A stretch of DNA of 64,000 nucleotides from Gemmatimonadota bacterium (GTDB taxonomy: Bacteria; Gemmatimonadota; Gemmatimonadetes; Longimicrobiales; Gaopeijiaceae): positions 62,001 through 126,000 of the forward strand of contig JAQBXY010000002.1 of the NCBI GenBank assembly GCA_027623325.1, in the 5' to 3' direction. Position 1 is the stretch's first letter. Each line of letters starts with the position of its first letter. The position numbers and the translations under genes are program-made. A model generated the notes under the pieces. That model was not told where the DNA came from and searched no databases. It saw only the letters and a program-made list of their open reading frames with translations. Shown here one piece after another: positions 52,189 to 61,057 of this stretch.

Positions 52189-54816
52189 CTAGTCGTTGTC
52201 TTCTGTAATGGGCTGCGTCGTGGCGTCCTTGAGGTGCACGTCGAGCCACGCGGTCCATCGGCCCCAGAGATCCAAGATCGTGTTCCGGCTCGCCGGGCCA
52301 TGATCTTCGTAGGGGTAGAGGTACATCGCCGCCTCCTTGTCCAAGCCGTTGAGCGCGTGGAAGAGACGGGGTGAATGGTCCGGAGCGGTGCCTACATTCT
52401 GATCGTGCATGCCGTGATACATGAGGAGTGCACCCGTCATGTTGTTCGCATAAAGCAGCGGCGACATGGACAGATAGACATCCTTGGCATCCCAGAGTAC
52501 GCGACGTTCGCTCTGGAACATGAGGGGCGTGAAGGTCCGGTTGTAATTGCCGTCACCCGCGATGCCAGCCTTGAAGAACGGAGTGTGCACCATCGCATTT
52601 ACCGTGCTGAACGCTCCGTAGGAGTGGCCCCCCAGCCCGAGGCGGCGGCGATCGATGATCTCCCGCGCGTCGAGTTCGTCGATGACTGCGGCCAGATTAT
52701 TCCGCAGATCGTTCTCATAGTTGTTGTTCATCTGCCCCGCGTCGCCGATGATCGGCGCGTCGGGCTCGATCACCGCGTAGCCCTGCTGGACCAAGTACTG
52801 CATGGAACGCGTCCCGAAGTTCGGGAACGCATTCTTGTTGTAGGTCCGAGCGGTCTCGTCGTAGTTCTCCTGGTCTGTGTACTCCCTCGGGTAGAACCAG
52901 AACATCGCCGGCAGGCGAGTCCCTTCCTCGTAGCCAGGGGGTAGCGTGACGTTGACGAGGAAGCGGAAGCCGTCCGGACGCTCCACCGTGAAACGCTGCC
53001 TGGGCGCGCTCGTCATCTCCGGCGAGTAGTCGACGTTGCGGGTCAGCGCGATGCGTCGTCCGTCGGAGAGCCGGTACGACTGCTCGACCTCCATCGGGGT
53101 TTCCGTCGAAACCACGAAGGACGCGGCGTCGACATCGAGGACCGAGATGATCCGCTCGTACTGCTCGTCGTTGGACGACTCGAAGACGCGGCTCTTCTCA
53201 CCCGTTCTGAACTCGACCCGGTCGAGGAAGTTCTTCGGTCCCTCGGCCATTGGATCGCGGTTGTAGGTGTTTCCATAGAGGTAAACGAAACGGCCGTCTG
53301 CAGAGGTCTGCACCGTCCCCTGGTCGTTGCCTCCACCACCGAAGCCACCGCGGCCGCCGGCTGGCACCCGTCCGCCCTCGAGGAGGAGCGATCCGGGGTT
53401 GGCATAGAAGTCGTCCGATGCGTACTCGGCGATCGAGTACGTGGTCTCGGGGGCGCTCAGGTCCACTGCGTACTCTTTGACCGTGCCGCTAGCGCCGTTG
53501 CCGCCGGGTGCCCCGCGTTCGCCACCACCCGGCCGCTCGGTCACGAAGAGGGTCTGGTGGTCCGAGGAGAAGCGAGCCGAAGCCATGCGAGCGCTGGCCT
53601 GATAGACCACGCTGAGGCTCGAATCGTCGAAAGGCGGAGCCCAAAGCATGACCTTGTCGGCCCGACGCGCAGCGCCCCGGCCGTTCGCCTGGGTGTCGGT
53701 CTCGCCAGCCGGTGCCGGCTCTTGCTGGAGGAAGGTCAGGCCCGAACCGTCTTCCCTCCATCCGAGTTGACGCCGATCGGGCTCGTCGTCGCTGCCGCCG
53801 ACGCCGGGTGCGGTCGGGAGGTTCCCGTCGAGCCCCGTCTGGGTCTCCGTCCGCTCCAGTTCCGCCATCACTGCACCATTGCGACCCCAGACTTCCTCCA
53901 GGCTCCCAAAGCTCCGAACCGGGACGATATAGCTGAACGGCTTCTGCATCGTCTCGATGCGGGCGTGCTGACCGTTGGGAGCGAAGTCGAAGCTCGTGAT
54001 CATGGCCGGCGCCCCCATCTCGGTGACGTTGCGGTTCGCAACGTTGACCACTGCGAGTTGACCGGTCGCGTGCCACTCCAGCAGCGTCTCGTCGTACGGC
54101 GTGGCCATCAGGCTCGCATACGTGCGAAGCATGTTCTTGCCGTCCTCCGTCTGCTTCACCTGTGGGCCGGACGGGATCCGCGATGGGCGGGGGCGCTCGG
54201 AACGCCGATTCGGAACAAGGACTGTCGCTATTTCTGAGCTGCCCGACGTCCACTCGAATCCCGTGACCATGGTGGCGAGTACCGGTCGGCGCGTGACCTG
54301 GCGAGAGTCGCCCGTCGCCGGGTCGCCGACGTAGATGTGTGTTTCCGTATCGGTATGCACGTAGAAGGCGACGCGCGCCCCGTCGGGAGACCACGTCGCG
54401 TTGGACACGCGAGCCCCGGTCGGGACATCCATCTCGACGACCGAGCCGTCGGCGGCGGAGATGATGTTGATACCGATATTCGTGCGAATGGTCAGGTCGC
54501 GGCTGCGGTTGCCCGAATAATCGATGAAGAGGCCACCCAACTCGTCGAAGTCCTTCGAGAAGCGGTCCATGGTGACGGGGCCGTCCCCGACTTCATGGAT
54601 GAACCAGCGCTTGTTGGGACTGACGTCCGTCAGCGTCGCGTTGAGGTACCGCGGCGCCAGCGCGAGGTTGGCGATGTCGTTCGCCGGCGTGACGAACCCC
54701 TTGTCCGCGAGGACCGCCTGAGGGTCGGCCTGTCCTTGCGCGGCCGCCGAAAGGGTGAAGCCCGCGGTAGCGAACAGAGCGGCGCTAACGGCCAAACTGC
54801 GAAAAATCCTGATCAT
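52189..54816 (-). CDS. S9-family exported peptidase (second copy)
   Basis: 875 residues from ATG 54816, preceded by GGAGA and opening a signal peptide (SLAVSAALFATAGFTLSAAAQ); the open frame to 55056 is not needed. An N-terminal propeller with SPDG/SNATWSPDG repeats, then the hydrolase domain: nucleophile in LGLGGHSYGAFS, aspartate in MYHGMHDQNVGT and histidine in YPYEDHGPASR. Glycine-rich loops (GGRGGFGGGGNDQG, PGGGERGAPGGNGAS) are inserted in the propeller. Likely exports and cleaves peptides like the first S9 enzyme, but the sequences differ widely. Confidence 0.92.
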   Translation of the reverse strand: MIRIFRSLAVSAALFATAGFTLSAAAQGQADPQAVLADKGFVTPANDIANLALAPRYLNATLTDVSPNKRWFIHEVGDGPVTMDRFSKDFDELGGLFIDYSGNRSRDLTIRTNIGINIISAADGSVVEMDVPTGARVSNATWSPDGARVAFYVHTDTETHIYVGDPATGDSRQVTRRPVLATMVTGFEWTSGSSEIATVLVPNRRSERPRPSRIPSGPQVKQTEDGKNMLRTYASLMATPYDETLLEWHATGQLAVVNVANRNVTEMGAPAMITSFDFAPNGQHARIETMQKPFSYIVPVRSFGSLEEVWGRNGAVMAELERTETQTGLDGNLPTAPGVGGSDDEPDRRQLGWREDGSGLTFLQQEPAPAGETDTQANGRGAARRADKVMLWAPPFDDSSLSVVYQASARMASARFSSDHQTLFVTERPGGGERGAPGGNGASGTVKEYAVDLSAPETTYSIAEYASDDFYANPGSLLLEGGRVPAGGRGGFGGGGNDQGTVQTSADGRFVYLYGNTYNRDPMAEGPKNFLDRVEFRTGEKSRVFESSNDEQYERIISVLDVDAASFVVSTETPMEVEQSYRLSDGRRIALTRNVDYSPEMTSAPRQRFTVERPDGFRFLVNVTLPPGYEEGTRLPAMFWFYPREYTDQENYDETARTYNKNAFPNFGTRSMQYLVQQGYAVIEPDAPIIGDAGQMNNNYENDLRNNLAAVIDELDAREIIDRRRLGLGGHSYGAFSTVNAMVHTPFFKAGIAGDGNYNRTFTPLMFQSERRVLWDAKDVYLSMSPLLYANNMTGALLMYHGMHDQNVGTAPDHSPRLFHALNGLDKEAAMYLYPYEDHGPASRNTILDLWGRWTAWLDVHLKDATTQPITEDND

Positions 54817-54979
54817 CGTCTTGTCTCCAACACTGGTGTACCGGTCACGCAACTCGAACAAAGTGCGATGCGGATCCGAAACGCGATAGATCCGGGGGGG
54901 CGTCGATTTTGCCTTGCCGTTGGGCGTTTTGGGGCCTCGCGTTAGTTTCGGGCTTCTTACAAAGGGGACTTTCAGGGGA

Positions 54980-55693
54980 ATGAAGATGACTGCTCGGTTG
55001 TGTGCGACGCTGTTGGGCGTCACGGTAGGGCTCGCAGCGTGTTCGAACGGCGGCACGGCCTCCTACGAGTCGGCAGCGCTGGACACGAACGATCAGAAGG
55101 CGAGCTACGGCATTGGTATCAATGTCGGAACCCAGATCGCCGATACCCGGGACCGTCTGGATCGGGCGGCGTTCATGCGCGGGATCGAAGACGCGCTCCA
55201 GACGAACGAGCCGGCCATTTCCCGTCAGGAACTTCAGACCGTTCTCCAGACCTTTGGCCAGGAAATTGAGGCCGAGGCAGCGGAAGCGCGCGGACGGCAG
55301 GCCGGTGACAACGCCGCGGCCGGGGAAGCCTACCAAGCCGAGAATGCGGCGCGAGCCGGGGTGATCACCACCGAGAGCGGGCTCCAGTACGAGGTCGTCG
55401 CGCAGGGTGAGGGTGCGACCCCCACGCGGGAGAACCAGGTGCGCCTCCACTATCGGGGCACGCTCGTCGACGGTACGGAATTCGACTCTTCCTACGACGG
55501 CGATCCGGTCGTCTTCCCGGCGGGTGGCCTGATTCCTGGCTTCACGGAAGCGTTGCTGCTCATGAAGGAGGGCAGCCACTTTCGCGTCGTGATTCCATCC
55601 GACATCGCCTATGGTCCCAATGGCTCCGGCGGCACGATCGGACCCAACGCGACACTCATCTTCGAAATCGAGCTGTTCGAGGTCGTGCAGTAA
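54980..55693 (+). CDS. FKBP-type peptidyl-prolyl isomerase lipoprotein (FkpA/Mip-like)
   Basis: 237 residues from ATG 54980 (ATG 54986 has better spacing from AGGGGA; the frame from 54914 is unlikely). Lipoprotein signal (LLGVTVGLAACSN), then an N-terminal helical dimerisation region (SYGIGINVGTQIADTRDRLDRAAFMRGIEDAL... FGQEIEAEAAEARGRQAG) and a C-terminal FKBP domain (VRLHYRGTLVDGTEFDSSYDGDPVVFPAGGLIPGFTEALLLMKEGSHFRVVIPSDIAYG). It should fold proline-containing proteins outside the cytoplasm. Confidence 0.93.
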   Translation: MKMTARLCATLLGVTVGLAACSNGGTASYESAALDTNDQKASYGIGINVGTQIADTRDRLDRAAFMRGIEDALQTNEPAISRQELQTVLQTFGQEIEAEAAEARGRQAGDNAAAGEAYQAENAARAGVITTESGLQYEVVAQGEGATPTRENQVRLHYRGTLVDGTEFDSSYDGDPVVFPAGGLIPGFTEALLLMKEGSHFRVVIPSDIAYGPNGSGGTIGPNATLIFEIELFEVVQ

Positions 55694-55714
55694 CCCGCCA
55701 CCCCCCGGCCACGC

Positions 55715-56495
55715 ATGTCGTTTCTTTCCCGCCTTTTCGGATCCAAGCCTGCCGGAGGCGACTCCGACGAAATCGAGGCGAAGCTGCAGCGGTGGGAAGC
55801 GGAAGCGAAGAACGCGGCTCCGGGATACAGTAGGGACTGCGTTCAACAAGGCCGGTGACCTCGCGCTCAAGAGTGGGCAAGCGGACCGTGCGGTGGCGTA
55901 CTATGGCCGCGCGATTGACGCGTTTCTCGAGGACGCGCAGCGCGAGGCGGCGAGAGGGGTGGCCAACAAGATCATTCGCGTGCGACCGTCCGCGGTGCGT
56001 ACGCTGTGCACGTTGACGTGGCTGGACCTCGCAGCCGGTCACCAAGCGACGGCGCTTCTACATCTTCGAGACTATGCGGTCGCCGCCAAAGACGCTCGGC
56101 AGCATGATCGGGCCGCGACACAAATCTTCGCGATGGCGCGCATTGCCGCCGATGCGGAGTTCGTCGAAGCGGTCGCCGATGCTCTGGACAGTCTCGACTT
56201 CTCGAGGCGGGGTGGGCAGGTGCGTCGCTGGGTCTCGTCGGGCTCCCCCGATGCGCTGACGGATCCTGTTGCCTTATCCGACGCATGCCTCGCTGCGGCG
56301 GTCCGGTCGGAAAAACCCGGCGCCGTGATGCTCCAGGACATCGACGAGGGAGCCGAAGCTGTGGCGGACGTCGCCGAGCCGGAGACGGACCCGCCGGCCG
56401 CCGAGGGCACTCCGCCATCGGATGAAGCCGATCGATCGACGAAGAGGAAGAAAAAGAAGGGCGGCAAGAACGAGAAGAAGTACCGCTGGGACTGA
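55715..56495 (+). pseudogene. Helical-repeat (TPR-like) gene with a one-base frameshift
   Basis: ATG 55715 opens MSFLSRLFGSKPAGGDSDEI...AKNAAPGY, which stops at 55856-55858. The following coding sequence AFNKAGDLALKSGQADRAVAYYGRAIDAFLED..., a helical-repeat protein, runs in the +1 frame from about 55839 to 56495. Removing one G from the GGG at 55833-55835 joins the two readings as PGYSRTAFNKAGD, a continuous sequence. The joined protein would be about 259 residues with a helical-repeat body, an acidic tail and a lysine-rich C-terminus (KRKKKKGGKNEKKYRWD). Either an insertion mutation or a homopolymer error. Confidence 0.78.
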
Positions 56496-56622
56496 TCAGG
56501 CGACGATAGCCGAAGCGGGCCGGAAACGATTTCGGTCGATTACACGTCCAATAGGATGTAGGCACCGCTTCGACGCAGGGGGCGCCGGGGCTCGTCGTTC
56601 ATGACGCGGGGAGGCTGAAAAG

Positions 56623-56964
56623 GTGATGGACCTGATCATTCATATTCTGTTGAACGCGGTACTGCTCTTTATCGTCGGCCGGATGGTCGATGGAATCGAG
56701 GTCCGTGACGGCAAGGCAGCGATCTTCGGTGCGATCGTACTGGGGCTCGCCAACGCCTCTGTGAAGAAGCTGCTCCTGGTGCTGACGTTGCCGATCACGT
56801 TGATCACCTTCGGCCTCTTCGTCCTCGTCATCAACGCGCTGATGCTGATGCTCGCCGCCGCCTTCGTGGACGGCTTCGAGATTGAAGACTTCTCCGCCGC
56901 GATGTGGGGAAGCATCGCGTTCTCGGTCATAAACTTCCTGGCCGGGATGTTCTTCGGGATGTAG
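56623..56964 (+). CDS. Small 4-TM membrane protein, phage-holin superfamily IV-like
   Basis: 113 residues (GTG 56623 or ATG 56626). Four hydrophobic segments: LIIHILLNAVLLFIVGRMV, AAIFGAIVLGLANASV, LLLVLTLPITLITFGLFVLVINALMLML and AAMWGSIAFSVINFLAGMFFGM. It belongs to the widespread family once called mycobacterial four-TM phage holin, which is found in many non-phage chromosomes; no other phage gene is nearby. Function unknown. A strong hairpin starts six bases after its stop. Confidence 0.85.
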   Translation: MMDLIIHILLNAVLLFIVGRMVDGIEVRDGKAAIFGAIVLGLANASVKKLLLVLTLPITLITFGLFVLVINALMLMLAAAFVDGFEIEDFSAAMWGSIAFSVINFLAGMFFGM

Positions 56965-56969
56965 CCGAC

Positions 56970-57005
56970 AGAGGCCGGAGGACGCGTCAGCGTCCTCCGG
57001 CCTCT
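56970..57005. terminator. Perfect 16-bp hairpin shared by two convergent gene ends
   Basis: AGAGGCCGGAGGACGC (56970-56985) and its exact reverse complement (56990-57005) with a four-base loop. It follows the stop of the small membrane protein by five bases and includes the last codons and stop (56987-56989) of the convergent TolB/CehA gene inside its loop and stem. No T-run follows on either side, so it may be a bidirectional, Rho-independent-like stop or an mRNA-stabilising hairpin. Confidence 0.65.
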
Positions 57006-59590
57006 GCCTTGAACGCCCGGTATACGTTCCGCGCCTGCTCGAACTGACCGTAGACGTGGTCCTTTTCGGCCTGGGAACGCCAGTCGGGCCAGGCCTCGGC
57101 AAGCCCTTGCAGCTTGTCGATCCAGGCGATGGAATAGTCGGCCGCTTCAGCGGACCGCACCGGAGCGCCGTCGACGATGACCCACACCGGGTTGGTCGCG
57201 GCCTGAACCCACGGGGCGTCCATCGGGAAGGCCTCACCCGTCGCTCCGCTCACCCGCACGTGGTACCAGCCCGACGTCGTGGGTCGGAACGAGCGTTCGA
57301 ACGAGAGGGTCGTGCGGTCACCGGTAAACGGAATCGACGCGATGACCTCGCCATTGAAGACGAGTTCCACGCGCTCGAGGGGTGTGATCGAAGTCACCTC
57401 CACGGAGATCTCGACCTGCCCACCGCCTGATATCTCGAGGGTCTGACCTGGAATGCGGCCACCGACTTCGAGCTCGACAAGCGGCCCGTTCGACATGAAC
57501 GCATGACCATTCCTCATGCCTTCGAGCCAACCGTGCATGGTCATCTCGTCATCGGGAATCTTCACGTAAGTCCGGACAGATCCCACGAACGCCGTGGCAT
57601 GGAGGTTACTGATCGAATCCTCGCCACCGACCAACGCGGGCCGGAGTCCGTTGTTCCAGACCGCATAGATCGGAGCGAATCCGTCCTGGGACGTGGACCA
57701 CTCGACCGCATCGGTGGTCATCAGAGCGGCGTCGACCATGAAGCCCTTGGCCCCGCCGAGATTCCCGGCCAATGGGTCGCCATTCCAGCCTGAGTGTACG
57801 TAGCCCGTATACGCACCCTGTCGCCGCGCCTTGATGAACATGTCGGTGTTCGACGGATACAGGCTCTCGATACCGGTCCCCTCGTACCCAGTCGTGAACG
57901 GAGAGATGAGGTGCTCTCGCATGCCGAACATGAAGACATGGCCGTAAAAGGGCGGACGGTACTCCTGACCCACTACGAGGACCCGGTCGTTCGTTGAAAG
58001 CGGGTGCGCTCCCCCTCCAGGAACGAAGTACTGGTAGTCCAGGATCCGGTTGTCCTTGTTCGCGATCTGTTCCAATACGATGTCCTGATCTTCCGCAGCG
58101 GACATCATCATCAGGTTTTCGAGTGAGTTGTGCAGATTGCCGCCGTAGTTCGCGTGCACATGGGTCGAGCCGCTGTACCAGCCCCGCGCCTGCATGTCGA
58201 TGAGGTAGTCGAAGTCGAGCGTGATCTCGGTCACCCCCCCTTCGGTAATCTGTACCGTGCGCTCCACCGGCACATGCTCGAAGCCCTTCACTGCGACCAG
58301 CGAGACCGGTCCGACGGGCACTTCGACCTCGAAGCTTCCCTCGTGGTGGAACGCCCAGGAGCCACCGCGCTGTTGAATCCGGGCATACGCGTCCGTCGGA
58401 GCGTAGAAGCGACCGTCGGCGGCCGTCAGATGCATTCGGCTGCCCGTTTGTGTCCCGTCGGGTCCGAGAGTTCGCACGCGCAGCGTACCCATGGGCTTCA
58501 GCCAGCGTCGGCTCGTGATGGCCACGTCGACGATCTTGCCTCCGTACGTCTCGAGCAACTTGAGCTGAGGCAGACCGTCCCGATTGTCGATGTACGCGAT
58601 CCACTCGCCATCCGGAGACCATCGAGGATGGAAGGCGTCGTGTTCGAAGAAGGTCATCTTGTACGGCTCGCCACCGGTGGTCGGCTGCACATAGAGGTTG
58701 TTGTACTGATCGGCGGAGGCGCGCGTCGATGAGAATACGAACCTCTTGCCGTCGATCGAGACGTGTGGCTGAGTGCGATACAGCGTCTGCTCGACGAGAA
58801 CCGCCTCGCGATCGTCGAAGCCGTTCGCTCGCGCCGGGACCCGATAGACGTTGCCACTCCCGAGCGGCACGTCGCGATTCGACACCAGGAGTAGTTCGTC
58901 GCCGTTCGGGAACCAGGCCGGTGTGATGTGAATGTCTTGGCTCCCGAAGTACAGGCGGTTTGAGCCGTAGTTGTTATCGCGAGTGACCGCCTCGGCACCG
59001 CCGGTCCAAGAACCGTCCGAGAAACCGCGCAGGTACACGTTGAAATAGCCTGCCGGCTGGGTCGAGACGTAGGCGACCCGCTGTCCGTCGGGACTGAAGA
59101 CCGGATCGGCGTAGACTCCGGCGTCATCCGTGAGCGCGTGCGTAGCGCCGCTGCTCAGGTCCAGGACCTCGAGCTGGATCGATCGGCCGTGATCGTCCGC
59201 CGTGTAGACCAACCATCGTCCGTCTGGAGAATAGCTCGGCGACGAGTAGTACTTGGGGCCGGATACGAGTTCGATCGCCCCTCCGGTGTCGATATCCACA
59301 CTCCAGATGGAACCCTGCATCGCCACGGCAATGGTCTCACCATCGGGCGCCCACGTCGGGTACCAAGGCGTGGAGCTCGGGGCCGGCGGCAGGTAGAAGT
59401 TGTGCATGTAGTTCCCGCCCGCGAGCGTGGCGGGATAGCCGCCGAACACCGCCTGGCCGGCCAGCGGAGCGACGAACCCGACGAGGGCGAGGGTAGATAC
59501 GGTGATGACGACGTGTCGAAGGTGCGGCAAAGGGCCTCCCGGGATTCGAGCGTGGGGTCCCAAGCTGGCGCGCCTCGTCCGAGTCAACAA
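56987..59590 (-). CDS. Exported TolB-like propeller fused to CehA/PHP metallohydrolase
   Basis: 867 residues from ATG 59590 (a TTG about 20 codons later, near the hydrophobic segment VVITVSTLALVGFVAPLAG, is an alternative). Residues 60-330 form a PD40/TolB propeller (for example YSPDGRWLVYTADD, FSPDGQRVAYVSTQ, WSPDGEWIAYIDNR). A PHP/CehA metallohydrolase domain follows: GWYSGSTHVHANYGGN with the HxH metal pair, GYVHSGWNGDP and DAVEWS. CehA/McbA hydrolases act on esters such as carbaryl; the natural substrate of this fusion is unknown. A C-terminal Ig-like domain completes the protein. Confidence 0.85.
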   Translation of the reverse strand: MLTRTRRASLGPHARIPGGPLPHLRHVVITVSTLALVGFVAPLAGQAVFGGYPATLAGGNYMHNFYLPPAPSSTPWYPTWAPDGETIAVAMQGSIWSVDIDTGGAIELVSGPKYYSSPSYSPDGRWLVYTADDHGRSIQLEVLDLSSGATHALTDDAGVYADPVFSPDGQRVAYVSTQPAGYFNVYLRGFSDGSWTGGAEAVTRDNNYGSNRLYFGSQDIHITPAWFPNGDELLLVSNRDVPLGSGNVYRVPARANGFDDREAVLVEQTLYRTQPHVSIDGKRFVFSSTRASADQYNNLYVQPTTGGEPYKMTFFEHDAFHPRWSPDGEWIAYIDNRDGLPQLKLLETYGGKIVDVAITSRRWLKPMGTLRVRTLGPDGTQTGSRMHLTAADGRFYAPTDAYARIQQRGGSWAFHHEGSFEVEVPVGPVSLVAVKGFEHVPVERTVQITEGGVTEITLDFDYLIDMQARGWYSGSTHVHANYGGNLHNSLENLMMMSAAEDQDIVLEQIANKDNRILDYQYFVPGGGAHPLSTNDRVLVVGQEYRPPFYGHVFMFGMREHLISPFTTGYEGTGIESLYPSNTDMFIKARRQGAYTGYVHSGWNGDPLAGNLGGAKGFMVDAALMTTDAVEWSTSQDGFAPIYAVWNNGLRPALVGGEDSISNLHATAFVGSVRTYVKIPDDEMTMHGWLEGMRNGHAFMSNGPLVELEVGGRIPGQTLEISGGGQVEISVEVTSITPLERVELVFNGEVIASIPFTGDRTTLSFERSFRPTTSGWYHVRVSGATGEAFPMDAPWVQAATNPVWVIVDGAPVRSAEAADYSIAWIDKLQGLAEAWPDWRSQAEKDHVYGQFEQARNVYRAFKAEAGGR

Positions 59591-59665
59591 GATGAGCCAT
59601 GACTCCCGGCGATCGGGTGACTACCTTAAACCGCGTTGAGTCCGACCCAACACGAGGGACCGATT

Positions 59666-61026
59666 ATGGCGTCCGCGCGCACCCGCTTGGCACTCCTATT
59701 GCCGCTCGCGCTTCTGGCTGCTTGCGCTTCGGCGACCGACCGACTCAACGAGGGGATCACCCTCCAGTCGCAGGGCCGCTACATCGAAGCGGTGTATCGA
59801 TATGTTGAGGCGGTCGAGAAGGACCGGGAACTCGTCGACGCTCAGGATCGACTCCTTGCCGCGGGCGATTCCGCAGTGCTGGTCGCCATGGACGAGGCCG
59901 ACGACCTCGAACGACGGGGCGACCCCGTGCAGGCCGCTTCACGATACCGCAGTGTCGACCAGATGCTGGCCCGGGTTCGGGAGGTCGGGCTACGGCTGAC
60001 TCTCCCGTCCGACTACTCTGCCATCCGTCGCGCGATTTTCGACACAGCCATCAACTGGCAGATGGTTCAAGGGGACGAAGCCGCGGCAGAGGGTCGGTGG
60101 AACGAGGCCCGCAGGTTCTATCAGGGCTCTCGGGGCGACTACCTACCATCGCGCGACCAAGTCGAGGAATCCCACGATGCCGAGACTGCGGTCATGCTGC
60201 AGTGGGCCGGCGTCGAACTAGAGGACGGCCGTCCCCGGTCGGCGTGGGGACTCGCGCAGGAAGCGATGGAGGTCCGCTCGTCCCCCTCGCGGGAGACGGT
60301 CCTGTCCGTCCGCGACGTGCAGGAGCGAGCTCTGTCCGAGGGCTCCGTCGTACTCGCGGTCGTACCCGTCATGGCCGACGCGGGTGTCCGTGAATATTTG
60401 GGTGGAGAGTTCGAGATTCAGCTCGATGCGGACCTCGGCCTCGATCATTGGACTCGACCCCCGCTCTTCATCGAGATGGCCGACCGGTGATCCTGCGACG
60501 CGAACTGCGTGGGCTCCTCCGCGGTCAGGTGGTGCAGTCGCCTCTGGTCGTGGGTCGAGCGCTCGATCTGATCGGGGCTGATCTCGGGGTGATGATCCGC
60601 CTGGCCGCCATCGAGGTCGTCGAGGATGACGTCAAGGTCGATCGACACGAGGCCGTGATTCGGAGGAACCAACGACCTGGGTCCGCGACCCGGCGCTCCG
60701 AAACGGAGATGCTTATGGACACGGTCACCTACACGACGCACCGGGGAAGGATGTCGTACTACGTCGAGGCCGAGATCATTCTGGTCGATGCAAGCGGTCG
60801 AGAGGTGAGTCGTTTTTCGGCGTCTTCGACCCAGGAGGGCCCGTTCGAGCGAGGGGAGTTCGACGGCGACCCCAGCCGTCTGAACCTTCAGGGCGATCGA
60901 GCCCGATTCTTCGACCCCTCGGTGCTTTCCGGCCAGACGGCGTCCATCGAGGGGGCGGTGCTCGAGGAACTGGCGGTCGCGATCGCGGTCGGGACCTTCG
61001 ATCAGGTGCTCGCGGGTATCCGCTGA
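59666..61026 (+). pseudogene. TPR-like lipoprotein gene with a one-base frameshift
   Basis: ATG 59666 (GAGGG upstream) opens a lipoprotein signal (LLLPLALLAACAS) and a helical-repeat region (QGRYIEAVYRYVEAVEKDRELVDAQDRL and following). It stops at 60488-60490 after FIEMADR. The same protein continues in the -1 frame from 60484 as PVILRRELRGLLRGQVVQSPLVVG... to 61026. Inserting one C, changing GACC to GACCC at about 60484, joins the two readings as FIEMADPVILRREL. The joined product is about 453 residues, with the second half beta-rich (MSYYVEAEIILVDASGREVSRFS). The fault is a one-base change in a short C run. Confidence 0.8.
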
Positions 61027-61057
61027 GCCGCCCAGGCGCCGGCGCCGGGACTGACCC

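Noticed and set aside
54845-55870. Minus-strand 341-codon open frame
   Set aside because: It runs opposite the FKBP lipoprotein gene, which has a clear domain, signal and ribosome site.
56623-56964. Holin-like gene as part of a prophage
   Set aside because: No integrase, capsid, lysin or other phage gene is near, and this family is common in ordinary chromosomes.
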